A stretch of DNA of 35,839 bases from Filobacillus milosensis (GCF_004402015.1 NZ_SOPW01000025.1:1-35839); one strand, 5' to 3'; shown: positions 1 through 8,268, counted from the stretch's first letter. Notes: generated by a model from the sequence alone, not told the origin. Translations and numbers: made by a program.

Positions 1-46
1 AATCTAAAGGCAAAACCACTTGATTCATGTTATAATCTTTAAACAT
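1..46 (-). CDS. IS1182-family transposase, N-terminus only (cut by window edge)
   Basis: Read on the minus strand from an ATG at 44-46, the 15 visible codons give MFKDYNMNQVVLPLD. The MNQVVLP stretch is the characteristic N-terminus I know from IS1182-type transposases. A strong Shine-Dalgarno site (AAAGGAGGA) sits at about 51-59. Everything downstream lies outside the window, so I cannot tell whether the transposase is intact. The family call rests on a short but distinctive motif. Confidence 0.75.
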   Translation of the reverse strand, partial: MFKDYNMNQVVLPLD

Positions 47-133
47 AAGGATCCTCCTTTGGGATTATGGTGTGGTTACTTTAATTCTATCAAAGAGGGT
101 CCTTTTTGTTTATGTAAAAATTACAAAAATATA

Positions 134-179
134 AAAAAATCGTGGGATTCATCATTACGATGGAGTCCCACGATTTTTT
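134..179 (-). terminator. Strong hairpin terminator in the IS leader / after the membrane protein gene
   Basis: A 14-bp perfect stem (134-147 with 166-179) has A and T runs on both sides, so it can stop transcription from either direction. It lies between the minus-strand gene ending at 219 and the transposase start at 46, and so would insulate the transposase from outside transcription. Confidence 0.8.
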
Positions 180-184
180 ATGTT

Positions 185-202
185 GCTGGGTTTTGTCCCA
201 GC
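185..202. repeat. GCTGGG...CCCAGC palindrome
   Basis: GCTGGG at 185-190 pairs with CCCAGC at 197-202. On the minus strand the element reads GAGGCTGGGACAAAACCCAGC apart from flanks, a hairpin style I associate with intergenic regions of Firmicutes. It may be the terminal inverted repeat region of the insertion sequence. Confidence 0.5.
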
Positions 203-218
203 CTCTTTAACATTTGTA

Positions 219-641
219 TTACTTCTCAGAGAAGGATCTAATCAATAATGTTCCCGCTAATATTGTTAAAGCTGTATGTGTATGCGTTATAGTAAGCATT
301 TTTATATAAAATTCACCAGTTATACCAAACCAATCAAACCAATAAACCTTTGGTATAAACATCAGAACCGACAACATAACTGCGGGAATGAATAGTATCC
401 AATTGAATTTAAACTTTTTTTCAATTAACTTTACCAAGCCTCTCCATTCCAACAATATACCAAATAAGAATGCCCATAAAGTCATTTTAATTAGAAGTGT
501 GTAAATTTCACTTGATGCTCTCTGTGCTGCTTTTTGCAAATCATAATAATCGTCAACCATCAAATAAACTAAGGCAATAAGCCCTAAAACTACGATTAAA
601 GGACCTAACACTTTTTTTAAATATTCCCCCTCCTTTAACAT
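219..641 (-). CDS. Small four-helix membrane protein (paralogue of the gene at 31303)
   Basis: A protein of 140 residues with four hydrophobic segments and few polar loops, so an integral membrane protein of unknown function. The pattern WAFLFGILLEWRGL in the middle and LAGTLLIRSFSEK at the end align with WGFLFGVFIEWRSL and IASGILLVRGLSGN in the protein encoded at 31303-31701, so the two are paralogues. Start choice: ATG at 641 has AGGGG four bases upstream. A second strong Shine-Dalgarno-like AAAGGAGGGGG lies inside the reading frame just downstream, but no good start codon follows it at proper distance. I do not recognise a named family. Confidence 0.75.
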   Translation of the reverse strand: MLKEGEYLKKVLGPLIVVLGLIALVYLMVDDYYDLQKAAQRASSEIYTLLIKMTLWAFLFGILLEWRGLVKLIEKKFKFNWILFIPAVMLSVLMFIPKVYWFDWFGITGEFYIKMLTITHTHTALTILAGTLLIRSFSEK

Positions 642-720
642 CAAACCCCTATCAACTTTTATTAAAACTTTCTATGATTTTAACATATTTTTCTAACTAA
701 CATCTTTGACTCCTCTTTAT

Positions 721-1950
721 TCATTTCACAGAATAATAGTCTAATTGATTTTGGTCTTGTACAAATGACTTACTATACCAAAATCCTACAAGTGCAATGA
801 CCATCATAGCTATTAAAATAATAATTGGAATAATGGCATTTAGATGACCTATCAATAGAATAAAGCTAGTTAATAAAATGATTCGAACGACTAATTCTAC
901 ACTTATAAAGAAACTATTCACACGTCCTATTTTATGGTTAGGAATAAGCTCTAACATGAGTGTCCGTCTCATCACTCGCGTCCCGGAATTCCCTGCGCCT
1001 GCCAATAAATTCGCAGCTAAATAAATCGCAACATGATAAACACTCACTAATGCTAATAAAAACAATAAATAACTGATCATCATAACCTTAGTTGTAAACA
1101 CATAACCAAATTTTTTAGCTAACAGAACACTGATGATGCCCGCACCAATTGCTCCAAGTGCGTAACTCATACTTGATAATCCATAAATTTGGCCCGATGC
1201 TTCAAGAATATCTGTGACATAGACTGGATCGACGTAATTAAAAGCTGTCACACACATAAATGGGACCAATGTTGAGATTAATAGAATCACCAACTTGCGT
1301 TTACCTTTCAAAAATTCAAGGCCCACCATAATGTCGTTCCAAACAGGTTTCTTGGATTTTACCTTTTTATATTGCTTCTCATATTTGATGAATGATATAA
1401 AAATAAAACTAAAAATAAATGTCGACATATCAAATAAAAAGATTATATCGTAACTAATAACTCCTAATAGTAATCCTGTAATCCCACCTGCTACAGCGCT
1501 TGCCGTCTGACTTTCGACTTCTAACACGCCACTAATCGAGCGATAATATTCCTTTGAGAAAATTTCCTGGGTTAGTGCTAACAACGTTGGATAATGTAAG
1601 GCAAAGTATAACGAAAAGGAAAAGATAAAGATGACTAATTGCCAAGTGTCGTAAGTTCCTGTCATCACACCAGGTATGGTCGCACTGCCAATCACACAAA
1701 AACCTAGCACCTGATTAAATAAATAGATTTTCTTTCTTGAAAATCGATCAATTAAAACACCAACATAAGGTGCGATGATAAACATAATAATGGTCGTTCC
1801 TATCATGGTATAACCTAATATGATTTCGCCATTGGTTTGATTCACTAACAACCAGCTGGCTGCAATGGTGGTAATCCCAGAACCCACTGACGATAAGAAA
1901 TTAGCAATAATAATTAAAATAAATTGTTTATCTGAAATGATTTGTTTCAC
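721..1950 (-). CDS. MFS transporter, probable drug or metabolite exporter
   Basis: A protein of 409 residues with about 12 hydrophobic segments. After the second helix it carries APYVGVLIDRFSRKKIY, the loop 2-3 signature of the major facilitator superfamily (G-x-L-x-D-R-x-x-R-K). It resembles the macrolide-efflux-like branch of MFS. The start is GTG (1948-1950) preceded by GAGGAGGTAG, a good ribosome site. It stands alone: no partner gene or regulator lies next to it, and about 190 bases with no visible gene separate it from the operon at 2141. The substrate cannot be inferred. Confidence 0.85.
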   Translation of the reverse strand: MKQIISDKQFILIIIANFLSSVGSGITTIAASWLLVNQTNGEIILGYTMIGTTIIMFIIAPYVGVLIDRFSRKKIYLFNQVLGFCVIGSATIPGVMTGTYDTWQLVIFIFSFSLYFALHYPTLLALTQEIFSKEYYRSISGVLEVESQTASAVAGGITGLLLGVISYDIIFLFDMSTFIFSFIFISFIKYEKQYKKVKSKKPVWNDIMVGLEFLKGKRKLVILLISTLVPFMCVTAFNYVDPVYVTDILEASGQIYGLSSMSYALGAIGAGIISVLLAKKFGYVFTTKVMMISYLLFLLALVSVYHVAIYLAANLLAGAGNSGTRVMRRTLMLELIPNHKIGRVNSFFISVELVVRIILLTSFILLIGHLNAIIPIIILIAMMVIALVGFWYSKSFVQDQNQLDYYSVK

Positions 1951-2103
1951 AATGACTACCTCCTCTGAGCTTCCATATCCTCATGGTAAATCAAGGAGAA
2001 GATTGTATCGTCAGCTATTAGATTTAAGATATGTAATTGATTAGTCTTATGAAAAACTACAACCTTAGTCGTAAAATCAGTTAAGTATTAAAAAATACAG
2101 ATT

Positions 2104-2140
2104 CAAAAAACATCCATGTATGAGTTACATGGATGTTTAA
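2104..2140 (-). terminator. Terminator of the nadE operon
   Basis: A 13-bp stem (2108-2120 with 2126-2138) has a five-base loop and an A run on its left side, which is a T run when read on the minus strand. It sits directly after the stop of the hydrolase gene at 2141. The stretch 1951-2103 shows no gene or clear site. Confidence 0.85.
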
Positions 2141-2689
2141 TCATTTTTGTTCAAACGGCGTAATATCACATTGCGTTAACCGGTGAATAATTTGTAATGC
2201 TGCATCATTATAAATCGTTTCTTCTGACGCCATGCAATTCTTTGGGACCCACATCGAATAGCCTTCCATATAGGCATCCTTGGCGGTAAACAATACACAC
2301 ATATCTCCAGCAATACCTGTCATAATTAAATGCTCAACGTCTAAATCTTCTAATAAGAAATTTAATTGAGTCCCATAGAATCCAGAGTGTTTTGGTTTGA
2401 AGATAAAGTAATCATCTTCGTCGGGTTCTAGTTTTTCAATCCAATCTTTGGCCATGCCTTCTTTACAATAGTCAATAAGCTTATGGTGGTTTTCTTTCCA
2501 CATTCCAAAGTTGTCATTTACATAAATGACAGGCATGTCCTTTTGTTGGGCATAGCGCTTAAGATTAATAATTGGATCAATTATTTCTTTTGTATTTTCA
2601 TAAAGGTCTTCCGCTCCATCAAAATCCATTCGGTTAATCATATCGATAATGAGTAATGCCGTTTTTTTAGATTCCGTCACGTTATTCAT
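2141..2689 (-). CDS. Isochorismatase-like cysteine hydrolase, possible nicotinamidase
   Basis: A protein of 182 residues, the usual family length. The catalytic triad of the isochorismatase-like fold is visible: Asp16 (ALLIIDM), Lys100 (FKPKHSGF) and Cys131 (GIAGDMCVLFTA), with the cis-peptide region before the Cys. The DxH metal motif of true nicotinamidases is not seen; the equivalent place reads VNDNFGMW. It overlaps the end of nadE by eight bases, so the two are translationally coupled. That context suggests a role in NAD or nicotinamide metabolism, but the missing metal ligand leaves the substrate open. Confidence 0.8.
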   Translation of the reverse strand: MNNVTESKKTALLIIDMINRMDFDGAEDLYENTKEIIDPIINLKRYAQQKDMPVIYVNDNFGMWKENHHKLIDYCKEGMAKDWIEKLEPDEDDYFIFKPKHSGFYGTQLNFLLEDLDVEHLIMTGIAGDMCVLFTAKDAYMEGYSMWVPKNCMASEETIYNDAALQIIHRLTQCDITPFEQK

Positions 2690-3428
2690 CCTTTTGAAAT
2701 TGATTAGGACCTGGTGCTTCTTGACGCTTGTGCATTGTTTTGTTGTGTAAATCTTGAATCGTTTTTACTGAATCTTCGGGGATGTCTTCTCCGCGTAAAA
2801 AGGCATCAATGTGTGCATAGGAAACGCCCATTTCTCCCTCATCAGTCTGATCTTCCCACAAGCCTGCACTAGGTTGTTTATTTAATATGGCATCAGGAAC
2901 GCCGAGATATTCAGACATCTTATAAACTTCGCCTTTTGATAAATTCATTAATGGTTCAATATCAGATGCCCCGTCTCCAAATTTCGTAAAGTAACCCGTA
3001 TACTTTTCAGCTTTATTTCCTGTACCAACAACTAAATAGCCAAAGTTTTGAGCTATAGCATATAGTGTACTCATTCGGATTCTTGCCATTAAATTCGCCC
3101 TGACCATTCGTTCTGTTTCCTTACTCCACTCATCACCAATTGTGTTTTCAATATCTTTTATTTGTGTATTAAACGTATCGGTTAATTCAACACTGTAATA
3201 AGTAAGGTCTATGCTTTTCACGAGTTCTAAAGCATCTGGTTGATCCTCAACCTTCTTATCTATTGGCATGATTACCCCCATCGAATTGTTAGGGTATGCT
3301 CGTTTCATTAGAGCAGCTGCTAATGCCGAATCAATTCCGCCGCTTACACCTACAATGACGCCGTTAGCACCCGCATCTTCGACATAATTTTTTATCCAAT
3401 TCACAATATGATTAACTCTTTCCTTCAT
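2682..3428 (-). CDS. nadE: NH3-dependent NAD+ synthetase
   Basis: A protein of 248 residues. It catalyses ATP-dependent amidation of deamido-NAD with ammonia to give NAD+, the last step of NAD synthesis and salvage, in the cytosol. The ATP pyrophosphatase loop SGGIDS is at residues 29-34 and the family segment GTGNKAEKYTGYFTKFGDG follows in the middle. No glutaminase domain is present, so it is the short ammonia-dependent type. The ATG at 3428 follows AGGAGGTATTCAA. First gene of a two-gene operon with the overlapping cysteine hydrolase. Confidence 0.93.
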   Translation of the reverse strand: MKERVNHIVNWIKNYVEDAGANGVIVGVSGGIDSALAAALMKRAYPNNSMGVIMPIDKKVEDQPDALELVKSIDLTYYSVELTDTFNTQIKDIENTIGDEWSKETERMVRANLMARIRMSTLYAIAQNFGYLVVGTGNKAEKYTGYFTKFGDGASDIEPLMNLSKGEVYKMSEYLGVPDAILNKQPSAGLWEDQTDEGEMGVSYAHIDAFLRGEDIPEDSVKTIQDLHNKTMHKRQEAPGPNQFQKDE

Positions 3429-3533
3429 TTGAATACCTCCTGCAAATCTTCCTTTTAATTAATATACCTTTAATGGAGGTTTATCAAACAAAAATAAGGT
3501 CTAATAGCGGCAAGGTCGTAACAGTTCCAATTA

Positions 3534-3565
3534 TGTGGTTCACTCTAACAAACCACACATTTTTT
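3534..3565 (+). terminator. Hairpin with T run upstream of the HD-domain gene
   Basis: TGTGGTT (3534-3540) pairs with AACCACA (3551-3557) around a ten-base loop, and a six-base T run follows. It has the form of an intrinsic terminator on the plus strand and lies 85 bases before the preferred start at 3650. It may be an attenuator or the end of a lost gene. Confidence 0.4.
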
Positions 3566-3649
3566 AAATTCAAGGATAAAATAGAAAATTATGTTAAAAT
3601 CAAATTAAGAATACGAAATATTTTGAATAAGTGCAAGGGAGCAATTTTA

Positions 3650-4621
3650 ATGCAAATAAAAGAAACAGAACTTTTCTCAGAACCACTTTATCCACCTGTC
3701 GAACCTAATAAATTGGAAGTTAAATTGCTTCAGAGCAGACCAATTAGGAGGTTGAAGCAATTAGCACATTTCGGTGCTGGTTCATTGGTATCTCCTGTTG
3801 TACATAGCAGGTATGAGCATACTATCGGAGTATGGAAATTAACAGCCATTTACTTCCCGGAAAATATAGAACTTCGTGTTGCTGCATTGTTACATGATAT
3901 TGGTCACTTACCTTTTTCTCATGCAGTAGAAAAAACGTTAAATTTTAACCACCATCAATTAACAGAACAATTTATCTTAGAAGATGAACTATCTTCTATA
4001 CTGCAACAATTCAATATAAGTCCTAATAAAATAATTGAGATCTTAAACGAACCTTCTGTAATTACAGGGAAAGAAAATATATTAGGTATTGACCATCTTG
4101 ATAGTTTCTTTAGAGACACATATATGGCGGGTATGGTAGATACTCTTCCTAAAGATTTATTACCAAAAATCAAATGTACATCTACTGGAATAGAGACAGA
4201 TCGTGAAACTGGGCATTACTTATTACAACTAATTTTATCAGACCACAAATTGTTCTTATCACCATATATGGTTGCCGTGGACAGATTATTGGCTAAGTCT
4301 ATAAAATACCATTGGAATGCAGATACAGTTAATAAGAATGAATTTGCCAGATTAACCGACTCAGATATGGTGTCAATGCTAAAATCATCCCCATCATATG
4401 AGGCTAGGAAGCTAATAAACACTTTGCTTTTTGAACCAGATAAAATTAGAATCAATAATTCCAACACAGGTATTGGTTACCCGATTAGTGTAAGAAAGAT
4501 ATACAGCAAGGTACCCATATATAAGGGGAAAGCACTAACGGACCATAGTAATCAGGCGAGAGATATTTTACATGATTTGAATAATTTATCCTTTGATTCA
4601 GAAGTTGTTATAATTTCTTAG
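3650..4621 (+). CDS. HD-domain phosphohydrolase, SAMHD1/dGTPase-like
   Basis: I place the start at ATG 3650, preceded by AAGGGAG at a normal distance. The frame stays open upstream to 3473, but those 59 residues look non-coding and span a terminator-like hairpin. The resulting 323-residue protein has His57 in SRYEHTIG, the His82-Asp83 pair in LLHDIGHLPFSH, and Asp148/Asp151 in GIDHLDSFFRD. This is the metal and phosphate site pattern of the dNTP triphosphohydrolase and SAMHD1 group. Likely role: hydrolysis of nucleotide triphosphates. It is a single gene with its own terminator at 4701, flanked by genes on the other strand. Confidence 0.8.
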   Translation: MQIKETELFSEPLYPPVEPNKLEVKLLQSRPIRRLKQLAHFGAGSLVSPVVHSRYEHTIGVWKLTAIYFPENIELRVAALLHDIGHLPFSHAVEKTLNFNHHQLTEQFILEDELSSILQQFNISPNKIIEILNEPSVITGKENILGIDHLDSFFRDTYMAGMVDTLPKDLLPKIKCTSTGIETDRETGHYLLQLILSDHKLFLSPYMVAVDRLLAKSIKYHWNADTVNKNEFARLTDSDMVSMLKSSPSYEARKLINTLLFEPDKIRINNSNTGIGYPISVRKIYSKVPIYKGKALTDHSNQARDILHDLNNLSFDSEVVIIS

Positions 4622-4700
4622 TAATTAATGTTTGTGAAAAAATTAATCTAATAATATGTATTTAATCAAATTAGGAAATTGAAAATTGATTTAGACTACT

Positions 4701-4735
4701 AAAGGCATTTGAGTTAATACCCAAATGCCTTTTCA
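4701..4735. terminator. Bidirectional terminator between convergent genes
   Basis: An 11-bp stem, AAAGGCATTTG (4701-4711) with its complement at 4722-4732, is followed by a T run. It serves the plus-strand HD gene and possibly the convergent acetyltransferase. Confidence 0.8.
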
Positions 4736-4777
4736 GCTTTTTAGTTAATACAATTATTACTCAGGCGGCAATTAAGT

Positions 4778-5311
4778 TTATACCTCCAAATATTCGTTAT
4801 GTAACAACCCCATATGTACAATATCTTCCCAATTACCATTTCTAAACAAGGACTCTCGACTAATACCTTCTTCTTTAAATCCTAACTTTTCGTACATCTT
4901 GATGGCCTTATCATTAAATGAGAAGACTCTTAGAGATACCCGGTGCAAATTCAGTTCAAGAAACGCATAGTTTATTAGTATCTGCAATGCCTCAGAACCA
5001 TATCCTTGGCCCCAGTAATCTTTTTCTCCAATATCAATGATACATTCCGCATTTCTGTTTTTATAGTCAATGTTGATTAGTGAGGTAATACCTATTGCTA
5101 TATCATTTTCTTTTTGAGTGATTATATAGCTCTTGGAAGATTCAGAGCTTATTAGAATATTTTCCACAAAGCTTCTAGTCTCCTCAAGAGAATATAAATC
5201 TAGAGATGGATTTGTGGTATACATCACATCCATATCATTTCTCCATGAATGATAGAGTTCCACATCATCTTGACTCACTTTACGTAATACTAATCTATTT
5301 GATGAAAACAA
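4778..5311 (-). CDS. GNAT acetyltransferase (RimJ/RimL type)
   Basis: A protein of 177 residues with the ordered marks of the ribosomal-protein/spermidine acetyltransferase group: N-terminal LVLRKVSQDDVELYHSWRND, an acetyl-CoA loop at YWGQGYGSEALQ (motif A), and the C-terminal INYAFLELNLHRVSLRVFSFN followed by YEKLGFKEEG. The start is TTG at 5309-5311 after AAGGAGAG. The acceptor substrate is unknown. It lies just downstream of the broken Nudix gene on the same strand. Confidence 0.87.
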   Translation of the reverse strand: MFSSNRLVLRKVSQDDVELYHSWRNDMDVMYTTNPSLDLYSLEETRSFVENILISSESSKSYIITQKENDIAIGITSLINIDYKNRNAECIIDIGEKDYWGQGYGSEALQILINYAFLELNLHRVSLRVFSFNDKAIKMYEKLGFKEEGISRESLFRNGNWEDIVHMGLLHNEYLEV

Positions 5312-5355
5312 TTTGATCTCTCCTTATATAAATCAAAATCTTTAACGATGCCCGT

Positions 5356-5741
5356 CTATAATTGCTCAAGTAAAAAATCTTTGTCATCAGGGTAAGCGTG
5401 TTGTAATACTTTTATTTCTGCTGCTGTTTTCCAATCAGCCTCACCAATTATTCCATCAGGGTCATTAATCCCTTGGCTATCACCTATCTTTTTCACTCTA
5501 AAATAATATGTTTTTACTTCAATCCCTTTTATAATTGTTTCTTTTATTTTTATTTGCTCAATAACCTGAACATCATACCCTGTCTCTTCTTTAACTTCCC
5601 TCTTACAGGCAAACTCTGGACTTTCATCTTTTTCAATCCTCCAGATGGGACTGCCCATTCATCCGAGTCAAAAGCTCTGACCATTAATACCTCATTATTT
5701 TCATTAATACAGACTGCCGCTGAACCTGACCACCTTTTCAT
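5356..5741 (-). pseudogene. Nudix hydrolase gene with a frameshift in the Nudix box
   Basis: Two overlapping reading frames make one Nudix protein of about 128 residues. The first part, from ATG 5741 (GGGAGG upstream), runs MKRWSGSAAVCINENNEV to WAVPSGGLKK. The second, shifted by -1, continues KDESPEFACKREVKEETGY to the stop at 5356. Joining them at the AAAAA run near 5632-5640 restores a perfect Nudix box (G-x5-E-x7-REVKEETGY). A one-base deletion, a sequencing error, or -1 slippage on TTG-AAA-AAG would each explain this. As read, the enzyme is not made in full. Confidence 0.8.
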
Positions 5742-5794
5742 TACAATTCCTCCCAACCCAACTCTTCTCTATCATTCTTCTAGACAATACCTAT

Positions 5795-6148
5795 CTATTT
5801 TAAAGACATAAATAATGATGGATTTATAGTTTCGCTTTCAATGACGATAGCAGTTAATCCTTTCTCACTTTTAGTTTCATGCCATTCATCTTTCTCCCAA
5901 AACACTGCATCTCCTGATTGGACTTTGAAATACTTCTCTTGATCACCTCGAACATAACCTTCTCCATTCATAATTAATAAAAACTGAGGCACTACCGCTT
6001 GATGGTATCCAATAACTCCGTCTTCTTCTAAGTAAATACACCCGATTTGAGTATTCTGATCAGTTCGTAGAATACGAGACATTATAAAATCAGAATTATA
6101 TTCTCTTATCTTATTACCGGTGGATTTATCAAACTTATATAATTTCAT
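5795..6148 (-). CDS. Cupin-domain protein
   Basis: A protein of 117 residues forming one cupin barrel. Conserved pieces seen are the first motif region around GYHQAVVPQFLLIMNGEGYV and the second around VQSGDAVFWEKDEWHETKSE. The metal-binding His pattern is only partly present (His in GYHQ and DEWHE). It starts at ATG 6148 after GGAGGTGGGTC. Enzyme or sensor function cannot be told; small single-domain cupins of this type are often of unknown role. Confidence 0.75.
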   Translation of the reverse strand: MKLYKFDKSTGNKIREYNSDFIMSRILRTDQNTQIGCIYLEEDGVIGYHQAVVPQFLLIMNGEGYVRGDQEKYFKVQSGDAVFWEKDEWHETKSEKGLTAIVIESETINPSLFMSLK

Positions 6149-6193
6149 GACCCACCTCCACTAGAAATTAATAGTTCTATCTATTTTACATGA

Positions 6194-6985
6194 CTAGTCG
6201 CTTAACTTTCTAAAACGAAAAATAATAACAGGAGGAATCTCATACCAGTCAAATTCATTCTTCTCTTCCTTTTTGAAACTCGGTTCTTCAACACTATCAA
6301 GTACAAAGCCTGATTTAAAGAATTCGTTCGTGTAATACGACAATGGCCTGTGGAACATATAGTGTGGCGTCTTTTGACCTTTAATGCCGATCGCTTCATA
6401 TGGTTCTGAAGTTAAGTACTTTGAGATTTGAATGCTGTTTCTGGAAACCAACTTACTATTAATGTCTTCTGACTCGTTGATTGTTCTAAGACCAGGCGGT
6501 TGAAAGCAGGGATGTGTAATGGAGAAAACAAAGGTCCCATTTGGTTTTAATAACTTATGTAGTGAGGCGATTAATGGGGTTATGTCAGCAATGTCCATTA
6601 GAGCCATATTTGCTACTGCATGATCAAATTTACCATTTCCCAGCTGAAGCAAGCCCTCATAATTAGCTGCATCAATAACTTTATAGGAGATTTGTTGATT
6701 ATAGTCATTAGATCTTTTTTTCGCTCGTTCGACCATCTTTGAACTGTAGTCAAACGCCACGACATTAGCTCCCAGATCTGCCAGTCTCCTTGAGAAGTTC
6801 CCGTTCCCACAAGCAATATCCAGTATCGTTTGACCTTCTTTAATACGTAATAATTTTTCGGTATAGGGTCTTATCAGCTCTCGATGAAATCGATTACTTT
6901 CGTCTCCCATATAATCATCCCAATGATCAGCATTCTGTTCCCATCTGGATTTTGATTCATTTATAAGTTCATTCCATTCACTCAC
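6194..6985 (-). CDS. Class I SAM-dependent methyltransferase
   Basis: A protein of 263 residues. Motif I, ILDIACGNGNFSRRLADLG, lies at about residues 54-72, followed by the acidic end of strand 2 in VVAFDYSSKMVERAKKR, then VANMALMDI (motif II/III region) and LKPNGTFVFSITHPCF. This is the UbiE/COQ5-like small-molecule methyltransferase fold. The ATG at 6985 follows AAAGGGGAAG. The substrate is unknown. The last gene of this minus-strand block, it sits back to back with the small membrane protein at 7057. Confidence 0.87.
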   Translation of the reverse strand: MSEWNELINESKSRWEQNADHWDDYMGDESNRFHRELIRPYTEKLLRIKEGQTILDIACGNGNFSRRLADLGANVVAFDYSSKMVERAKKRSNDYNQQISYKVIDAANYEGLLQLGNGKFDHAVANMALMDIADITPLIASLHKLLKPNGTFVFSITHPCFQPPGLRTINESEDINSKLVSRNSIQISKYLTSEPYEAIGIKGQKTPHYMFHRPLSYYTNEFFKSGFVLDSVEEPSFKKEEKNEFDWYEIPPVIIFRFRKLSD

Positions 6986-7056
6986 TTTATCTTCCCCTTT
7001 AACAAAAAGAATGTATTTAATATAATGGGTTAAAACTATTTGTCAGGTGATATTAA

Positions 7057-7326
7057 ATGCAATTAATAAAAGATTATTTTCCTTTATTCTTTTTCCTTAC
7101 AGGTGGATTCATCTTCCTTTACTTAGTTTTAACGAAATACACAGAAGAAGCGCACCAAAAAGAACTGAAGAAAAATAAATGGATGAAAAAAGATTATTAC
7201 AATTATGAGAATGCAATCTTTTATCGTATTATGAGTAATTCGTATTTGATTGCTAAAACTTTTCTAATAATCGGTTCCCTAATCCCAATTGCGATAGGAT
7301 TACTAATTTTATGGTCAATGTTTTAG
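7057..7326 (+). CDS. Small membrane protein, two helices
   Basis: A protein of 89 residues with a hydrophobic helix at 9-26 (PLFFFLTGGFIFLYLVL), a charged middle rich in Lys and Glu, and a second helix at 65-88. The ribosome site is weak (CAGGTGAT eight bases before ATG). It is divergent from the methyltransferase and convergent with the gene at 7338. No family recognised; the clean helix-charged loop-helix layout makes me think it is real. Confidence 0.6.
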   Translation: MQLIKDYFPLFFFLTGGFIFLYLVLTKYTEEAHQKELKKNKWMKKDYYNYENAIFYRIMSNSYLIAKTFLIIGSLIPIAIGLLILWSMF

Positions 7327-7337
7327 AAAAAATATTG

Positions 7338-7655
7338 TTAAGAATTACTGATTATCTTCTTTTCTATAAAGTTTTCTTCAGTGACCTCATGCTCACTTAT
7401 TAATAGAGATTGGAACGCTTCAAAAAGTTCTTGTATTTCGTCCTCTTGGTTAATTAATTTAATACTTTTCTGATACTCTTCTTCATCCTTATAATTTGTG
7501 ATTTCCATCCATTTTGTAATATCCTCCTGGCTCTGAAGATAGGTAGTATTAAAGTTCAAATATTTACCATAAATCTCTGACGCCTTTTCCTGAATGCTCA
7601 TAAACTCGTCCACTTTATCGTTTTGTATATGATATATATAGACCTTTACATACAT
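7338..7655 (-). CDS. Small alpha/beta protein, possible ABM-type ferredoxin-like fold
   Basis: I choose ATG 7655 because TTGGAGGAAG lies just upstream; the longer frame to 7670 would begin inside that ribosome site. The 105-residue product starts MYVKVYIYHIQNDKVDEFM, the beta strand-loop-helix opening seen in dimeric alpha-beta barrel proteins such as monooxygenase-like ABM domains. It then has a helix-rich middle and ends in a Glu-rich helix. No catalytic residues are evident. Confidence 0.6.
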   Translation of the reverse strand: MYVKVYIYHIQNDKVDEFMSIQEKASEIYGKYLNFNTTYLQSQEDITKWMEITNYKDEEEYQKSIKLINQEDEIQELFEAFQSLLISEHEVTEENFIEKKIISNS

Positions 7656-7694
7656 TCTTTCTTCCTCCAACTCTCAAAAGTTATCAGATAAAAT

Positions 7695-7724
7695 AAAAGG
7701 CGAACAACTTTTTGAACGCCTTTC
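7695..7724 (-). terminator. Terminator of the lipoprotein gene
   Basis: AAAGGCG (7696-7702) pairs with CGCCTTT (7717-7723). On the minus strand the stem is followed by TTTTATTTTAT. It lies just after the stop at 7734. Confidence 0.75.
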
Positions 7725-7733
7725 ATCTGTAGG

Positions 7734-8195
7734 TTACCCATTTTCTAAAATGATTTCTTTTAACTCTTTGCTTTCAATGAAGTATTCGTTAAAACTGTTT
7801 TTAGAAATCTCTCCACCTGCAATTACTTTGAAAACATTATCTCCTTTGTACCCGATGTAGAAATTATCCCCCTCAGTTCCTGAGTCCATGTTAAAGTGAG
7901 ATGCTGAGTATTCTTCCTCTAATGGTCCATCTGTAAATATGGGGTCTATATTGACATGATTTTCATTTTCTTCTTCCTCGAACGAAATAAATTCAGCGTT
8001 ATTATATGCCTCAGCAGCATCTATCAATAATTTTTCATTTTCTAATAAACTAATATCTTTTACAAGCATTCCATCTTTGTGAATTTTAAGTGATCCATAA
8101 CTTATATCATCTGGATTTATCTTTGTTAGCTCATCATCTAAACAACCTGCGATCACAAATAAAATTAGAATAAATATACTGAATAGTCTCTTCAT
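7734..8195 (-). CDS. Lipoprotein of unknown function
   Basis: A protein of 153 residues with a lipoprotein signal, MKRLFSIFILILFVIAGC, so it would be diacylated at Cys18 and anchored outside the membrane. The mature part is acidic (many Glu and Asp, including a FEEEENENH stretch) and has no domain I recognise. It has its own terminator at 7695. Confidence 0.75.
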   Translation of the reverse strand: MKRLFSIFILILFVIAGCLDDELTKINPDDISYGSLKIHKDGMLVKDISLLENEKLLIDAAEAYNNAEFISFEEEENENHVNIDPIFTDGPLEEEYSASHFNMDSGTEGDNFYIGYKGDNVFKVIAGGEISKNSFNEYFIESKELKEIILENG

Positions 8196-8268
8196 GCTAA
8201 TACCCCCAAAGCTTATAACTCATATTTTTCTCTATTATTGCCTCAGCATTAAACTCTTGAATGTACTC

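Larger units (their letters stand above)
1..202 (-). mobile_element. Probable end of an IS1182-type insertion sequence
   Basis: The region holds the transposase start, its ribosome site, about 75 bases of leader, and then two hairpins at 134-179 and 185-202. I infer that the outer boundary of the element lies in or just beyond the second hairpin, close to the stop codon of the neighbouring gene at 219. No target duplication can be checked because the other end is outside the window. The exact boundary is a guess. Confidence 0.4.

Noticed and set aside
20-241. Plus-strand open frame at the left edge
   Set aside because: It runs through two hairpins and opposite the transposase start; no ribosome site.
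3473-3649. Longer start for the HD-domain protein
   Set aside because: The extra 59 residues cross a terminator-like hairpin and lack coding character, while ATG 3650 has its own ribosome site.
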